Shown: piece by piece, positions 1 to 11,723 of the stretch | How positions within the stretch are numbered: the stretch's first letter is position 1 | Layout: every line of letters begins with the position of its first letter | Origin: Bigelowiella natans CCMP2755 | Lineage: Eukaryota > Cercozoa > Chlorarachniophyceae | DNA length: 32,658 bases | Assembly (NCBI GenBank): GCA_000320545.1 | Contig: ADNK01002465.1 | Span: 1 to 32,658 of the forward strand | Reading direction: 5' to 3' | Made by a program: the position numbers and the translations under genes | Notes under the pieces: generated by a model | Told to the model about the DNA's origin: nothing | What the model saw: the letters and a program-made list of their open reading frames with translations, nothing else | Databases searched by the model: none

Positions 1-290
1 CCCTTTCCCGAACACTTCGCCCCCATGCCCTCCACTTGCTATTGCTGTATTTAGGCTACAACAAGGAGACAACTCCCCCCCATATCTTCGGAAGCGGCCC
101 CCCCGCAAAGTCTAAAGTGTATCCTGCCGAAATGAACGTTGATGGGGGGGGGGAGGAGGGGGGGGGTTATTGCATATACACAGTCAGAGCAACAATACTT
201 CTTCTCACACCACACAGCTACCCCCGCAGTATCATTTCACACACAACATTCTATCAAGATTACTCTCTCTCTATCATCCCTCCCAACTAC
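1..290. other. Intron start, no exon seen
   Basis: This follows the donor CAG|GTAGTT of the TARBP1-like gene at 290-289 (minus). It contains poly-G/C patches near 143-166 and no further motif of the SpoU domain. I read it as intron. Confidence 0.5.
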
Positions 291-1833
291 CTGAAAAGCC
301 AGCCATTCGTCCGGCGCGCTCTCGTCGTAATCAAAGCGAATGCGTGTCAGGGTCTCCTGTATCTCTGGCCGGATTCTATCTAAGAGCGATAGTGGAAGCC
401 GCTCGTTGAGCAACGGTGACGATGTGCTCCATTCTAACATCTGGCCGAGGTTCCCAGATCGGAGGGGATTGAACATGTCGAAGTACCTGATCATCGAGAA
501 GTACACACAATGTGATGATGATGAAGGGACGACCGTCACCTCTTTCGCGTTGTATCCGAGCGATGCATCAGGCATAATATCACACTATTACTCTACGGCA
601 CTGAGTTTCACGAATAAGGGCCGTCGATTCGCTATTATTACCTCGAGATCTTGGTGAAGAGATTTCTGTACTCCTGGTTTGCTTCCAATTGGCGCAGAAG
701 CTGCGTGTAGGGAGATCCCTCTTTTGACAATTTGGCCGAAAGAAAAGGGGCGCGTTTTATTCGAGGAAGGAGGAGGAGGAGGAGGAGGAGATTGATGATG
801 TGTGAGTGCGGAATACTATGCCGAAAGCATATTACGAATGGCTTTAACAACAACAATAACAACAACAAGAGTCGGGCAATAGATATGGAACTTCCTGTTG
901 GGCCTCCTACCTACTATCATTGCATAAAGACAGTACCACATCATCCCTAATTACTCATTCATTGAACACCTTTTATGAGGCTGGGATCGAGGACGGACTG
1001 CATGCCGTTCTGAACCTTGACGAGCAGAAACTGCGTTGCGGTGCGAATGTGCCCGTAGTTGGAGGACAGGTGGCTCATCGTTGCATTCCACATACGGCGG
1101 AATATCTAATAAAAAGGATGACGCGCGAAGATTATTAATTTGTTGCAGTGCGTAGGGATAGTGGGGGGCAAAAATTAGCCACGATTTAAATTTTTCAAAT
1201 CCCCCTCTCATATCAATCATCTTCTCTCACACCTCCCTTGCTTCTACGATAGATTTTGCGTTTTCCCTCCTCCTCCTCCTCCTCCTCCTCCTCCTCCTTC
1301 GCCCATTTTTCTCTCACCGGTATGAGACGAGGATGGGTGCTCACGTGGGGGAACGAAGGTGAAGAAGAAGAAGAAGAAGAAGATGCTGATGACACCGACG
1401 CCGCTTCTCTCCTCTTCGCTGTAAACCGGTACGCGACGAATCCGCTGATGATGACGATGCTGGCCTTTACTGTCGGGCGAATACTGGTAGATTCAAGCCC
1501 AGGTAGAAGCAGCGTATCGATCAGCTCCGGCTGGATACTAAATACGTTGACCAAAAACGCCTCCACGAAGTGCCTCAGGGCTGGGGTCTGCGTGTTCCGA
1601 AGGCACTTCCATGCAGCATTTCCGAGTTCATCTATCAACGGCATGTTTGGCGGCTGTCCTGTATCACCTCTCGTTGGTCCGACCTTTGCAGCTCCTTGTG
1701 GTTTGCTGCTGCTGCTGCTGCGGCGGCTGTGTTTCTCCTCCAAAGACGCGTTTTGGATCTCCATCAGGTGGGGAGACAGGGCTGCCAGGGCGATCCAGAG
1801 GTAAGTGGCCTATCAGGGATAAATAATTCACAA

Positions 1834-1877
<44 letters not shown>

Positions 1878-2003
1878 TGAGTGCAAAAGCATACAAAAAC
1901 ACAAACCGCACAACACATAATCTACGATCTCGACGGTGTGTGTAACATCGTCAATGAGAACTAACAAGGAGGCGATCGACTAATCACATATGTATACACT
2001 ACA

Positions 2004-2034
<31 letters not shown>

Positions 2035-2412
2035 TTACTACTACTATTCCTCCTCCTCTTCCTACCCTGAGCGACGTCGGTGAGTCCATAAACGCCATTT
2101 TCCCTTTACACGGAACAAAGTCTTCGTCGAAGTTCATACGCATCAGCATGCGCAACACGTACGCCAGGAAAGAAGCCGCCTCCCGTCGGGATGACGATGA
2201 CGACGATGGTGGTGGTGGTGGTGATGATGATGATGATGAGACTGATCGTGCTAGTGTCTCGAGGCAGATGAGCGATGTCGCGCGGCACATAGCGCTTGCC
2301 GTTATTCCTACCTGAATATTGCGTGTTGTTGCAGGGGTGTGTACGTGTGTGCATGTGCTCACATACGTGTGTGCATGTGCTCACATACGTGTGTGTGTGT
2401 GTGCGAGAGAGG

Positions 2413-2469
<57 letters not shown>

Positions 2470-2577
2470 TGTTTGAAAGAGAATAAGGGAGAGGTGGCTG
2501 CGCTGCGGAGAGAGAGAGGGAGAAATGCCAGATGTTCGAATACAGCAGCTCGCAGTGAAGTATTCAGTTATGCTTCT

Positions 2578-2616
<39 letters not shown>

Positions 2617-4393
2617 TACATCGGTGTGAGGTTCTTCGGGCAGGATGTAAAGCCGATCCTTGATGTCTTTATTCAGCATATGCGTCAGGTGAGCTTCGTA
2701 CAGTGCACGCAGCTGGCCCATGAGAGCGGGTGGGAGCGTGGTCATGTCCTTGTCGTAGGCGGTCAATAAAGCCACCATCCGCTTCACATAGCACCCTAGC
2801 ACGGCCGGAGTATGGGCCAAGTTCGCTGTGAAAGCAGGGAGAAACACCACCGCGACATAACCAGACCCACGCGCAGAGATCATCGCTCCCTCGATCAGCT
2901 GGTGGCGGGGGACAGGGATGCAAAGGAGTAGAAAGGTCAGAGTCGTTGTTGTTGTTCATGATGATGACGATGATGACGACGGCCCACTCTCTTTGTGGAT
3001 GATGGCGAGTGTGCGAGCAGCAGCAGCATCGTTATTATCGCATGTTATCAACACGAAACCGATATCGATTACTATAAATGGCAAAGCATAAATGAGACGT
3101 AGACCAGATTCAGGCAGCGTGTGAGGGGGCTACTCCTCTCCCCATCCTCTTCTGCTCGCTGCTGCTTCTGCTGCTGTTGGGACTGTTTGCTTTGCTGCTT
3201 TTTCTTGTTGGTCTTGCGCTTCTGCTGCTTCCTGCCTTTCTTCTGGGTAATGGCTGTCGTGAGCGGTTCCTGTGCGGGGTCTATCCTAGCCGAATCGAGA
3301 TCGACGGGGGGGTGCAACCGATGCAACCCTATTACCCCGAAGATTGAACGTGACTGAGTAGGTGAGTAGCAGAGCATGCATGTGAGAAGTAGCCACCAAG
3401 AACACCCTACCGAGAATCACCAACAATTTTAGCCCCGCGTCAGCTGGGACGTACATGCACGCACTCATGCACCTACCGTGATGAAAGCAACGAGAGCTGT
3501 AACTGCAGCCTTGTTCCTCCGTACCCTTACATCCCGAGAGAACTCTTTACTGCTGGCCACTATCATCTCCTCTATCAAAGCCCGCTTCTGCTGCTTCTGC
3601 TGCTGCTGCCCCCCTCCCGCATCTCCATCAACACCAACCGTGTCGCAAGCCCAGATCACTGGGGAGAGCAGCCGTGCGATGTGCCAGAGACTCTCACCAA
3701 CAATAGGAATCTACCGTGAAAGGGTTGAGGGGAGGATATTAACAGAGAATCGCACACGCGTAGTGATGTTACGAACAGAAAGGGGGGAGAGGGGGGGTAA
3801 GAGGGAGGAAAGGAGGCAATTATCAAGAAGCAGCAACCGGCATGGGCGTGGTGTTAGCGCGTCCGTTAACGTCGCCTCTTCCTACAATCGTCGAGCTGCC
3901 TCCTATGGCCATCATACGCACAATAACTCGCCACATCCGCAACACACATCGTTTCTGCTCCCTTTCCGCTTCTTCTTCTTCCTCCCCCTCCCCCTCCGCC
4001 TCCTCCTTCTTGTTCTTCTCCGCACCCCTCAATCCCCCCCCCTGTTTCCGATCTGCAGCTCCGCCCTCGCCCTTTCTATGAATCCACGGGAATAGAGCCT
4101 TGCCTTGGTGTTCTAAGATATTTCGTATCGTCCCCCACAACCATCCCATAATCGCTGCTGCCACGTGCTGGTCATCCTGCGCTGCTGCTGCTACTGCTTT
4201 ACGCTTCTTCTCTTCCCCCACCCCTTGCTCCCCCTCATCCACTTCCACAGCATCCACTGCATCCCATATGTACAGCAACCTGTGGAGAACCTCCCATGCC
4301 TATCATATTGAAGACAGCGTAGCAATGCGGGGCGGGGGGGAGGGGGGCGCAACGATTCAGTTATTCAGCTGGTTATATGTATATATATATATA

Positions 4394-4428
<35 letters not shown>

Positions 4429-5816
4429 GAGAACATGACCGACTAGCGACAGCGATAACGACGACAGTAAAAAGGAAGGAAGAGACAAAAAGATGAGCGA
4501 AAGGAGGAGGAAAGCGACGAAAACAGCCATCCTTAGTCATATAGTTGGCCAGTCGCCACCATATCTGATGCTGCCGCGTAGCGAAATTAAGAACGGCAAA
4601 GAAACGTCGAGGATGCATCGCACGGACCGTCTTAGGGGGGAAGAGCTTTGCACCAGCGGCGCTGTTCAGAACGCAATCGAGGCCAAAAAGGCCGCGCGAG
4701 ATCGCGGAGACACAGCGTTTGCCGACCGGCGTCGTGTCCACGTGGCGCTTTACCGCTGCTAACAGCCTCAGTGCAAGCTGTGATATTGTACTTTCATATC
4801 CCCCAACGCCACGAATGCCCCCTCCTTCTCCTGCATATAATCGTACACACACACACACACACACATTCACACGTTATAAAATATAAAATACGAGGAACAA
4901 CGCAAGAATGGGGAGCAAATCAAAGAGGGAGTAACAGACGACGAAGAGGAGGGGGGCTGCAAGCGCAAGCACACAACCATGTTGCTCCACCATCATTCGA
5001 TCACGGAACAACTTGGAACAAAACTGCGAGAGCGAAGTGAGGATGCTGCCTGCCACTGGAAGCATTGCTCGGTCCCATAGCAACGGCTGCATCGTCGCTT
5101 CGGGAGCTGCGTTCTGTGACAACGTAGCAGCGACTCGAGACAGAATCTCTCCAATCCACTGTGTGAGCAGCCGACCCGTATGTAATTAAAGGGCATTATT
5201 GAGTAAGTAGGAGTGGTGGTAGTAGCGTCACACAATCGTTGCATGGAGAAGGAAAGAGGGAAATGTGTAGCATAATTCGTCTCTTGGCCCCACCCCACAG
5301 CAGATCCTATTCTCTCTTTCTCTCTCCCTCGCTGTCCCCCCCCCCCTTCTCTCCCCCTTTCATCGTCTCCATGATCCATCTCGACTGATATCATCATCAC
5401 GATAACAATACCGGTGGTGAATCTCTCATCAATATTCGTTCACTCTCTCTTCTTGCACCAAATCCTCCCATTTCCGAGCTTCTCATATGTGTGCATCTGC
5501 GATGATGATGATGACCTTGTGATGCTCTTCCCCGCTACTGCTGCAGCCCCTGCTCGCGATCATCATGGCCTGTGCAATAGGCCCGTCGTCTGCAAGAACT
5601 CGTTCGGTTACAGCCATCACTCTCACTATCATCGTCTGCGATGCATACGGGTGCGAGAAAGCCTAAATAAAGCAGCAAAAGCAGCGACGACGACAACAAC
5701 AATAACAACAACAAAGGTGACGACCAAATAGCATTCAGGGCGGGGACACGGGGAAGTGACGATACGTAAAAACACAGGCATGCACTTTGGAACGCACAGG
5801 GAGAGAAGAGAAGAGG

Positions 5817-5865
<49 letters not shown>

Positions 5866-8400
5866 ATGTCACTTGCATGGCACACATCTCCCCTATTCAT
5901 ATCACCCTTCTCGCTCTTGTGATGATGTCTATCGCGGCCCTCTCCAGCGCAGCTTCCGAACGTGCAGGAAGCAGTCTCAGTAATACGCCCAGGGTCTTGG
6001 CCTCGGAAATCAACTCCTGTGGGAAGGAAAAGGGGGGAGCAGTAGAGTGCAGGAAAAACGGAAGGTAATGGGGGGGGGGGGGGGGGGAGGGAGATGTGAT
6101 CAGCATTCGGTCTGTTTTTCTTATTATTTACATTCTTCGCTGCCGTCGCTATTAACGAGTTTCACGCTCTGCCATTTGCATTCCAATGCATCTTGATTTG
6201 CTTTGTAATTGGCTTCGAAACACAACATGGGGTTGCTCCAAAATAGATACTATCCATACCGTAGCAGCGGCAACTTCCCCAGCGGCACCATCGCCATGAT
6301 TCATATCACCATCAAGAAAACGTCCGAAAAGTCCGGTCATTACTATCTTCTCCATCCATCCCGCCCCCCCCCCCTGACCAGCTGCTGCTTCTTGAAAGCG
6401 CTGCCTGAGCCTTTCATACACAGTCTGGCCAGGGAGGAGATGGCGATGAGGCACGGGGTGCAGCACACGGAGCATCGACGTTAGTGACAACTGTGAGAGA
6501 TCTAGCTGCGACACCACGAAGCCAACCGCCATCTCCATGTAGAGTCGCCGCACGCGTACATCACAAACACGCCTGCAACGCGATATAAGAGAGAGAAAGC
6601 ATTCGAAATTGCCCCTGTTTCCCTCCCCCGATTTCACATCTTCACTGTCCTTGTCGCCGCTGCGGTCGTCATCGCCGTCATCCCCCTCGCGCACAGCGTT
6701 CGTCGGGCGGACGGCACCGAGTGCCTTCAGGAGCGAGGCAAGTGCAAGGTGAGAATCGATGCGCGACACGGCCTCTACCACCTGACGCACAGCGACTCTC
6801 CGTCGTCGATCATCGGGAATGGAGTTCAACGTGGCCTGGATCACGTCCGTCAGGCGCGCGACGACCGCCATCTTTCTCTCCGATTCGAATCGATAAAGGG
6901 AGGGAGAGTTGAGGAAGGGGATGAGCTCGCGTAGCACCAATTCCACAGTGAACACTGAGGTCACCGACGGCGAAAGACGGAGGGGTTGAGGGGTTGTCTT
7001 TTGCTGCTGCAGCTGTCTTTTCCCCTCCTCCTCCCTTTTCTTCTTGTCATTACCATCTGCCGTCGCTCTCTTCGTCGCCTCCTTAGCGCCGTTCTTTTTT
7101 TCATCATCATCATCATCACCACCACCACCATCGACGGCTTCTTGGCAGAATTTGAGGGCAACGTGACGTCGCACTGCTTGGTTCTTATGCTTCAATGCAA
7201 GCCTCAGCATTAAATGTGCCCACTCGACCATACTGGCATCTTTGATATGAAGTATTTCCGATGTCGCTGCACGTTCCCACACCTCCGCATTCAAGTGTAA
7301 GCTGGGAGGCATAGAGCAAGAGAGAGGGGGGGGAGGGAGAGCAGCAGAGATTTGAGCTGTCAAACGACGGAACATGCGGGAGAAGACAAAACACGTTCTG
7401 CAGTCCACTATCTACACAACCCACACTCTACTAATTTCTTCATTCTTCTTCTTCTTCTTCCACTAGCACTACGGCTACTTCTACAAGAATTATAACAATA
7501 ATTCGAAAACGTGAACCCTTTCGCTACCACCACCACTACTACTGCTACTGCTGCGCTACTACCCATGCTCTTCCATCGCCTCGAGAATGTCCAAGAACGC
7601 GATCCAAAGCCGGTGAGAGAACCCTCCCTTATCAACTGGCCGCTGCAATCCCAGTGCCAGTCGAGCACGGACGAGGAATCTTGCGCGTTTGCGGATGAGA
7701 GGGTCTCCGTGCGCTACGCCGGCCTTACACATCCTCACCATCCACCCATCAATCTCCCGCGCCAGCTGCTTTCCCAATCTTGCATAAAAGTGACAGAGAA
7801 TCGAGAAGCACAACCAGCTCCAATCGCTCTTTTTTCTACTACCAGTGCCTCTGCCGCGTCGTTTGCTCTTTTGTGTCGCCACCACCGCTTTCGTCGTCAC
7901 CGTCTTCCGCTTGTTGCTGGCTCCCGATGCGCTGTCATTAGACTTGCTGTTGCTGTTGCTCCCCCCCCCCCCCTCCTCCTTCTCCTCTTTTGTCAGCTTA
8001 TTCCGTGTCTCCCATATTTTTTGAACAGTCTGGACGATGGATTGTATGCCAGCATTGGAGAGTGGAAGGCACGGCAGCACCCGCTGAGTAAGCACACCGA
8101 TCTTGGGGTGTGGGGCCGAGCGGGCAAGGAGCGTTGCAAGGGAGATGTCAAGAAGATCTTTCACGAATCGACGGAACGACGGCGATGATGACGATGACGA
8201 CGATGAAGCTTCTACTTCCATCATATTAGTATCGCTTCTTCCACTTCCTTTATCTACTGCTGCTCCTGCTGCTATTGCAAGCTTTCCCTCAACTTTCTTC
8301 TCCTCATCCTCACTACCTCCAGAGATCTGCTGCTGCTGCTGCTGCTGCTGATACTGCTGTACCATTTGCTCAACAAACGTGCACACACTCAGAAAGTTTG

Positions 8401-8431
<31 letters not shown>

Positions 8432-9124
8432 CACCGCCTCTCCTCTAGATGGCCCACGTGTTAAGTGCTGCTGGATCTGCTCCTTGAGCATCTTTTGGAG
8501 GGATACTCCGATGTTCTCGCGGTATGACGGGAGCGCAGCAACCCTTGCAAGAGCCTCCGTCGAGCGTGCTTGCACATCCTCTAAGCTGTTGCTGTTCAAC
8601 AGTATTCCGGCAGCCTTCCGAGACACATCAACAGCCAACGATTGCCCCAGTCGTTTCGCATCCGGTGGAGAAGTGCGATGTAATTCAGCCAGGAGGTCCG
8701 TGATGGCGAATATGAACATGAGTATTGTCCCTCTCGGGGTCTCTTCGCCATTTCCTACCCCCTCTCTGACAGCATTGAGCCCCCTCCCAAGCGCAGACAG
8801 CAGAGAACTGCAGAAAGAGTTACAGATTGCAATATCAACCCTGTTTGTCCCTTGACCCTGAGAGTAGCAACAAAATATTATCAGTGGCGCAGATGAAGGA
8901 CAGTGAGCAGGTTTTGCCACAACCTGAATAGCAAAGGCGACGAGGGATTTTGCCAAATGTCGAGCCGTAATAGACTGCGAGAAAGATCTGCCTCCCACCG
9001 GCCCCTCGGCTTTCAAGCGTCTTCCTGCTGCCTGCAATGCTTGCACGAGGAGGGAACCGGGCGAGGACGCCATTGGGCTTGGGGGTTCGTTCGGTACGAA
9101 TAGAAATGCCGAAGAAACCGGCAT
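291..9124 (-). CDS. TARBP1/Trm3-type tRNA (guanosine-18-2'-O)-methyltransferase, 3' end missing
   Basis: Trm3/TARBP1 proteins methylate the ribose of G18 in the D-loop of tRNAs; a long armadillo-like region precedes a C-terminal SpoU/SPOUT domain. Exons (minus): 9124-7563, 7301-6260, 6016-5906, 5635-5516, 5158-4991, 4777-4560, 4279-3886, 3710-3477, 3353-3105, 2898-2620, 2311-2066, 1809-1318, 1105-970, 720-642, 486-291. All phases join, giving 1842 codons so far. Family landmarks: LWIAFLDILEAMEEHG at the end of exon 1; VEWAHLMLRLALKHKNQAVR in exon 2; YLWIALAALSPHL then NTQTPALRHFVEAFLVN in exon 12; MSHLSSNYGHIRTATQFLLV in exon 13; YFDMFNPL in exon 15. These match the helical part just before SpoU, which must lie left of base 1. 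The protein is already longer than human TARBP1 because of low-complexity inserts (poly-Ser, poly-Gln, Glu/Lys-rich). The ATG at 9124 follows AAA. Donors at 4991, 4560 and 3105 are weak, so those borders are least certain. Confidence 0.85.
1266..1298. repeat. (CTC)n microsatellite in intron
   Basis: Perfect trinucleotide run just inside the intron after the donor at 1317 of the TARBP1-like gene (GAG repeat on the sense strand). Confidence 0.9.
1837..1871. repeat. (GA)n microsatellite, sense (TC)n upstream of an acceptor
   Basis: On the transcribed sense (minus) strand this is a (TC)n tract ending about 25 nt before the acceptor at 1810, so it can serve as polypyrimidine tract. Confidence 0.85.
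2196..2239. repeat. GGT/GAT repeat inside an exon
   Basis: Coding low-complexity tract in exon 11 of the TARBP1-like gene; it encodes consecutive Ser then Pro residues on the minus strand. Confidence 0.8.
2345..2388. repeat. 22-bp unit tandem duplication
   Basis: The unit GTGTGTGCATGTGCTCACATAC occurs twice head to tail (2345-2366 and 2367-2388), directly followed by GT and GA repeats. It lies in the 308-nt intron 2312-2619. Confidence 0.85.
2389..2464. repeat. (GT)n then (GA)n compound microsatellite
   Basis: Sense-strand (TC)n/(AC)n within the same intron; the tract sits roughly 80-150 nt upstream of the acceptor at 2312. Confidence 0.85.
2578..2616. repeat. (ATC)n microsatellite abutting a splice donor
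   Basis: On the minus strand it begins right after the donor GAT|GTAGAT at 2619-2618, so the 5' end of the intron is itself (GAT)n. Confidence 0.85.
4396..4425. repeat. (GT)n microsatellite
   Basis: Intronic dinucleotide run (intron 4280-4559) next to a short (TA)n stretch. Confidence 0.9.
5159..5515. other. 357-nt intron of the TARBP1-like gene
   Basis: No exon seen. It holds a C-run near 5335-5347 and TC-rich stretches. The acceptor CTCACACAG lies at 5159-5161. Confidence 0.6.
5819..5855. repeat. (GA)n microsatellite
   Basis: In the intron between exons 3 and 4 of the TARBP1-like gene; sense strand is (TC)n but near the donor side. Confidence 0.9.
6070..6087. repeat. 18-nt G homopolymer (C-run on sense strand)
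   Basis: In the intron between exons 2 and 3 of the TARBP1-like gene, about 50 nt upstream of the acceptor at 6017. On the sense strand it is pure C. Confidence 0.9.
8327..8350. repeat. (CTG)n encoding poly-Gln on the minus strand
   Basis: Coding repeat in exon 1 of the TARBP1-like gene. Confidence 0.85.
8400..8430. repeat. (GAA)n encoding poly-Ser on the minus strand
   Basis: Coding repeat in exon 1 of the TARBP1-like gene (sense strand TTC/TCT read as Ser codons). Confidence 0.85.
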
Positions 9125-9643
9125 TTTCAACCTGAGACAACTAACTCAGGATGTCGTATGGAAAATATCTCAATGCTCGATGGATCTATTCCTAATATCG
9201 AAGTTCTCGGGATCATATTTTTCCCAAATGAGCACGCAGTTCTCCGACATCCTCCTCTGGAACACCGGCAGAAGAACTCCTTGCATGCATTTCCCCCAGA
9301 AAAGTAACGCCCAAAATCAGATCATGTTCGCGATTTTACCCAATCGAAACAAGAAAACCAACATTTTATTCAAAAACGGATGAGGTTTTCCAGGCATGTC
9401 GCTTTCCAAGCCGTCTCTTCGATGGAATTTTTATCGGAAAATCAAGTTTATTTTTTGACGCAGATGGAAAACCCCCATCTCACGAATTATGAGCAGGCCA
9501 ACATGAATCCAATCTTCCACCTCATCCAGCGAAAGGTTCCTTGAGAGGGGGGGCAAGGGAAATTGTGCGTTCTAATATTCGCTTTTTCGTTTTAAGAAAG
9601 GCTTTAGTATATGTTTCCATGAATTTACATATCTACATCAGGA
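9125..9643. promoter_or_regulatory. Divergent promoter region
   Basis: 519 bp between the start codons of the TARBP1-like gene (minus) and the Cys-rich secreted-protein gene (plus). It is more AT-rich than the flanking exons and free of microsatellites. I see no coding signal and no motif I can name. Confidence 0.5.
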
Positions 9644-10943
9644 ATGTGGGGAAGCTCTCTGCTTATTGTCTGGGCAGCGTTTTCCCAATGCCAAGCCCAG
9701 ACTTCATTCTCTCCACCAACGATGTCATGTGAACCGGGCTACTACAAAGGTACCAGCGATGAATTTTCAACCACATAGGACCACTTTCAATTATTTACAT
9801 ATGTAAGTGTTTTATATATGAAGTATATATGCGTATATTTTTAGAGAAAAATGTTGTTAAATCAATTCGTGTTGTTAAATCAATTCGTCAGGTGGTAGTA
9901 GTGGCGAGTGCATTGAGTGCGGCATCGGATTCTATTGTCCAGACGGTAGTAGTAGGTTTTCCTGCCCTTCCCTGGCTTCGACTGTCAACGCTACAGCAAC
10001 GAGCGTAACCGAATGTGCCTGCACTGCTGGCTCGAGTGGGTGGGCATTTGCTGGTGAGAACTGTAGAGCATGTGTGTCCGGGGACTTCTGCCCTGCCTTC
10101 TCTTCTGATGCTATCGATTGTCCTCCTGGCTACTACTGCCCCGGAACAACGCAGAAGATTGCATGCAAGCCTGGCCAATATTGTCCGGGAAGAATAGAGA
10201 CCCCTATCGAGTGTCCAGCCGGATCGTTCTGTATGAATCCTAGCACGATTGAAGCCTGCGCAATTGGTCTAGGCTTCTTCTGTCCAGCTGGCTCAACCAA
10301 CATGAGTGTATGCCCAGAGGGCTTTCGTTGTCAAATTCCGAGCGTCAAGGTGCCCTGCGGCCGTGCAGAGATGTGCCCTGCGGGGACCGTTTCCAAGGTG
10401 TTGTGCTCTACCGGCTTTCAGTGTGGCGACGGCGAGACCAAGAAGTGCGATGCGACTTACTACTGTCCTGATGGCACCGCCTTTCAGAGGCCATGCCCGA
10501 AAGGCTATTACTGTCCCACATCAGACAATCTCGTGGAGTGCACATACGGTGAGTATTGCCCGGAAGGGAGCGTGGCGAATTTTCCCTGTCCTGCAGGTTT
10601 CCTATGCGATTCCCCATCGGAAAAGCGACCCTGCTCTCTCGGGACGTTCTGCCCTCCAGGTTCACATGAGGAAATAATCTGTCCCTCCGGCTCATTTTGT
10701 GAGACCCCTGCAGACGTAAAGAACTGCCCTGCGAACTCGCACAGCAACGCAGGTTCCTTCCTCCTGTCCAACTGTACGTGCAACAGTGGGTTTGCGGGCA
10801 AGCTGGAGGTAGCTGGGGATGTATGTGAGCATCCACCCACACACGCTCCCACTGTGAGCCCTACAAGAAATAACCCAACCTCGAGCCCTAATACCGGCTC
10901 TGCGTCACCGACTGTAGGGCCGACGGAGGAGTTCTTCGAGTAA
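9644..10943 (+). CDS. Secreted Cys-rich GCC2/GCC3-repeat protein with Pro-Thr tail
   Basis: Two exons, 9644-9749 and 9892-10943, joined in phase 1 (AAAG|GTACC...TTCGTCAG|GTGGT), give about 385 residues. The ATG at 9644 opens a classic signal peptide (MWGSSLLIVWAAFSQCQA), so the product should enter the secretory pathway. Residues from about 30 to 330 are a run of short Cys modules of the GCC2/GCC3 (ephrin-receptor-like, EGF-like) type, with repeated CPxGxYCP/FCP patterns such as CPPGYYCPGTTQKIACKPG. The C-terminus is Pro/Thr/Ser-rich (HAPTVSPTRNNPTSSP) and probably O-glycosylated. PTxxPT linkers are common in stramenopile surface proteins (general knowledge). No transmembrane helix or GPI signal follows, so it looks soluble or wall-associated. 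No enzymatic domain is seen. A further 3' exon cannot be excluded, but an in-frame TAA closes the frame at 10941. Confidence 0.8.
9853..9888 (+). repeat. 18-bp tandem duplication at a 3' splice site
   Basis: GTTGTTAAATCAATTCGT occurs twice, 9853-9870 and 9871-9888. The second copy ends one base before the CAG acceptor (9889-9891) of the only intron in the secreted-protein gene. Confidence 0.95.
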
Positions 10944-11723
10944 TAGTTTAATTTACTTATATTCGATCCTGAGATATATGCTCTGCGGGTGGAAAAATGA
11001 CTAGATGCATGAAATTAAATTTTAAATTCGCACGTACTTGTGCAGTTCATTGCAGCGAACTTGCAGCTGTCACCATGTCTCTTTGCGTGCATGAAGCAGC
11101 CGCTGAGTGGTGCGCCTGGCGAGTTGCATCGCTACTTCGGTGTTTTTGCACACTGCTCAAGTGTAGCACATGTACATCATGTCTCACCATTGCAACAACG
11201 TGCTGCTGGATTTGGCTGCAGCTAGAGTCAAGATAGTCATCAAGCCTAGATACATTACAGGAGCTCGTGCCCACTCTGAAGGTGTGTCTACATGCGGTCA
11301 GAGCAACATGGCGTGAACTAGTGGCCGGTACACCGGTCAACAAATCCAAACACGCACTAGTACGCACACGCACCCCTCTCCGATGCGCTGCATGCATGCT
11401 GCAATGTGCAGTACATGTAGCAGCCGACGAAATAATCGAACAACAATAATGCAATGTGCGAAGCCATCCATCATTATATAACCCATGAAATATGCTCAGC
11501 TTCATAAATCACTGCATGAAACACATTGTGGCAGAAACCAACAGATGCAACTTTAGCGCTGTAGCCGCTGCATTGCACAGCTACATCAGGATGACCATTG
11601 AAAAAATTTAATTCTTCATTACATCCGTCTCATAAATCACGATGCTGTTGTCACGTGCATCAAATGAACAGGATGAATTCATTGGTTACGTTGGTCCCTC
11701 ACGACGTGCGTCATGCACAGTGC
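10944..11723. other. Convergent intergenic region
   Basis: 780 bp between two converging genes. It has many CATGCATG/TGCA-type palindromes and the dispersed element at 11513-11630. No coding exon recognised. Confidence 0.6.
11513..11630 (+). mobile_element. Short dispersed element, copy 1, with 10-bp flanking direct repeat
   Basis: About 118 bp similar (roughly 75-80% by eye) to the reverse complement of 26763-26887. Shared cores include AGCGCTGTAGCCGCTGC and CATTACATCCGTCT. It is flanked exactly by CATAAATCAC at 11503-11512 and 11631-11640, which looks like a target-site duplication. No open frame or terminal inverted repeat is seen, so it is probably non-autonomous. Confidence 0.65.

Noticed and set aside
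1801-1806. Perfect plus-strand donor-like GTAAGT
   Set aside because: It lies on the antisense of the minus-strand exon beginning at 1809, which encodes the conserved ATYLWIALAALSPHL block; no plus-strand exon precedes it.
2359-2883. 174-codon minus frame with a poly-Asp tract
   Set aside because: Only 2620-2883 is exon; the poly-Asp and everything after it is read-through of the intronic (GAT)n repeat beyond the GAT|GTAGAT donor.
11047-11505. 152-codon minus frame near the methyltransferase 3' end
   Set aside because: Downstream of the stop codon at 11724, Cys/His/Ser-rich without any pattern, probably chance in palindrome-rich DNA.
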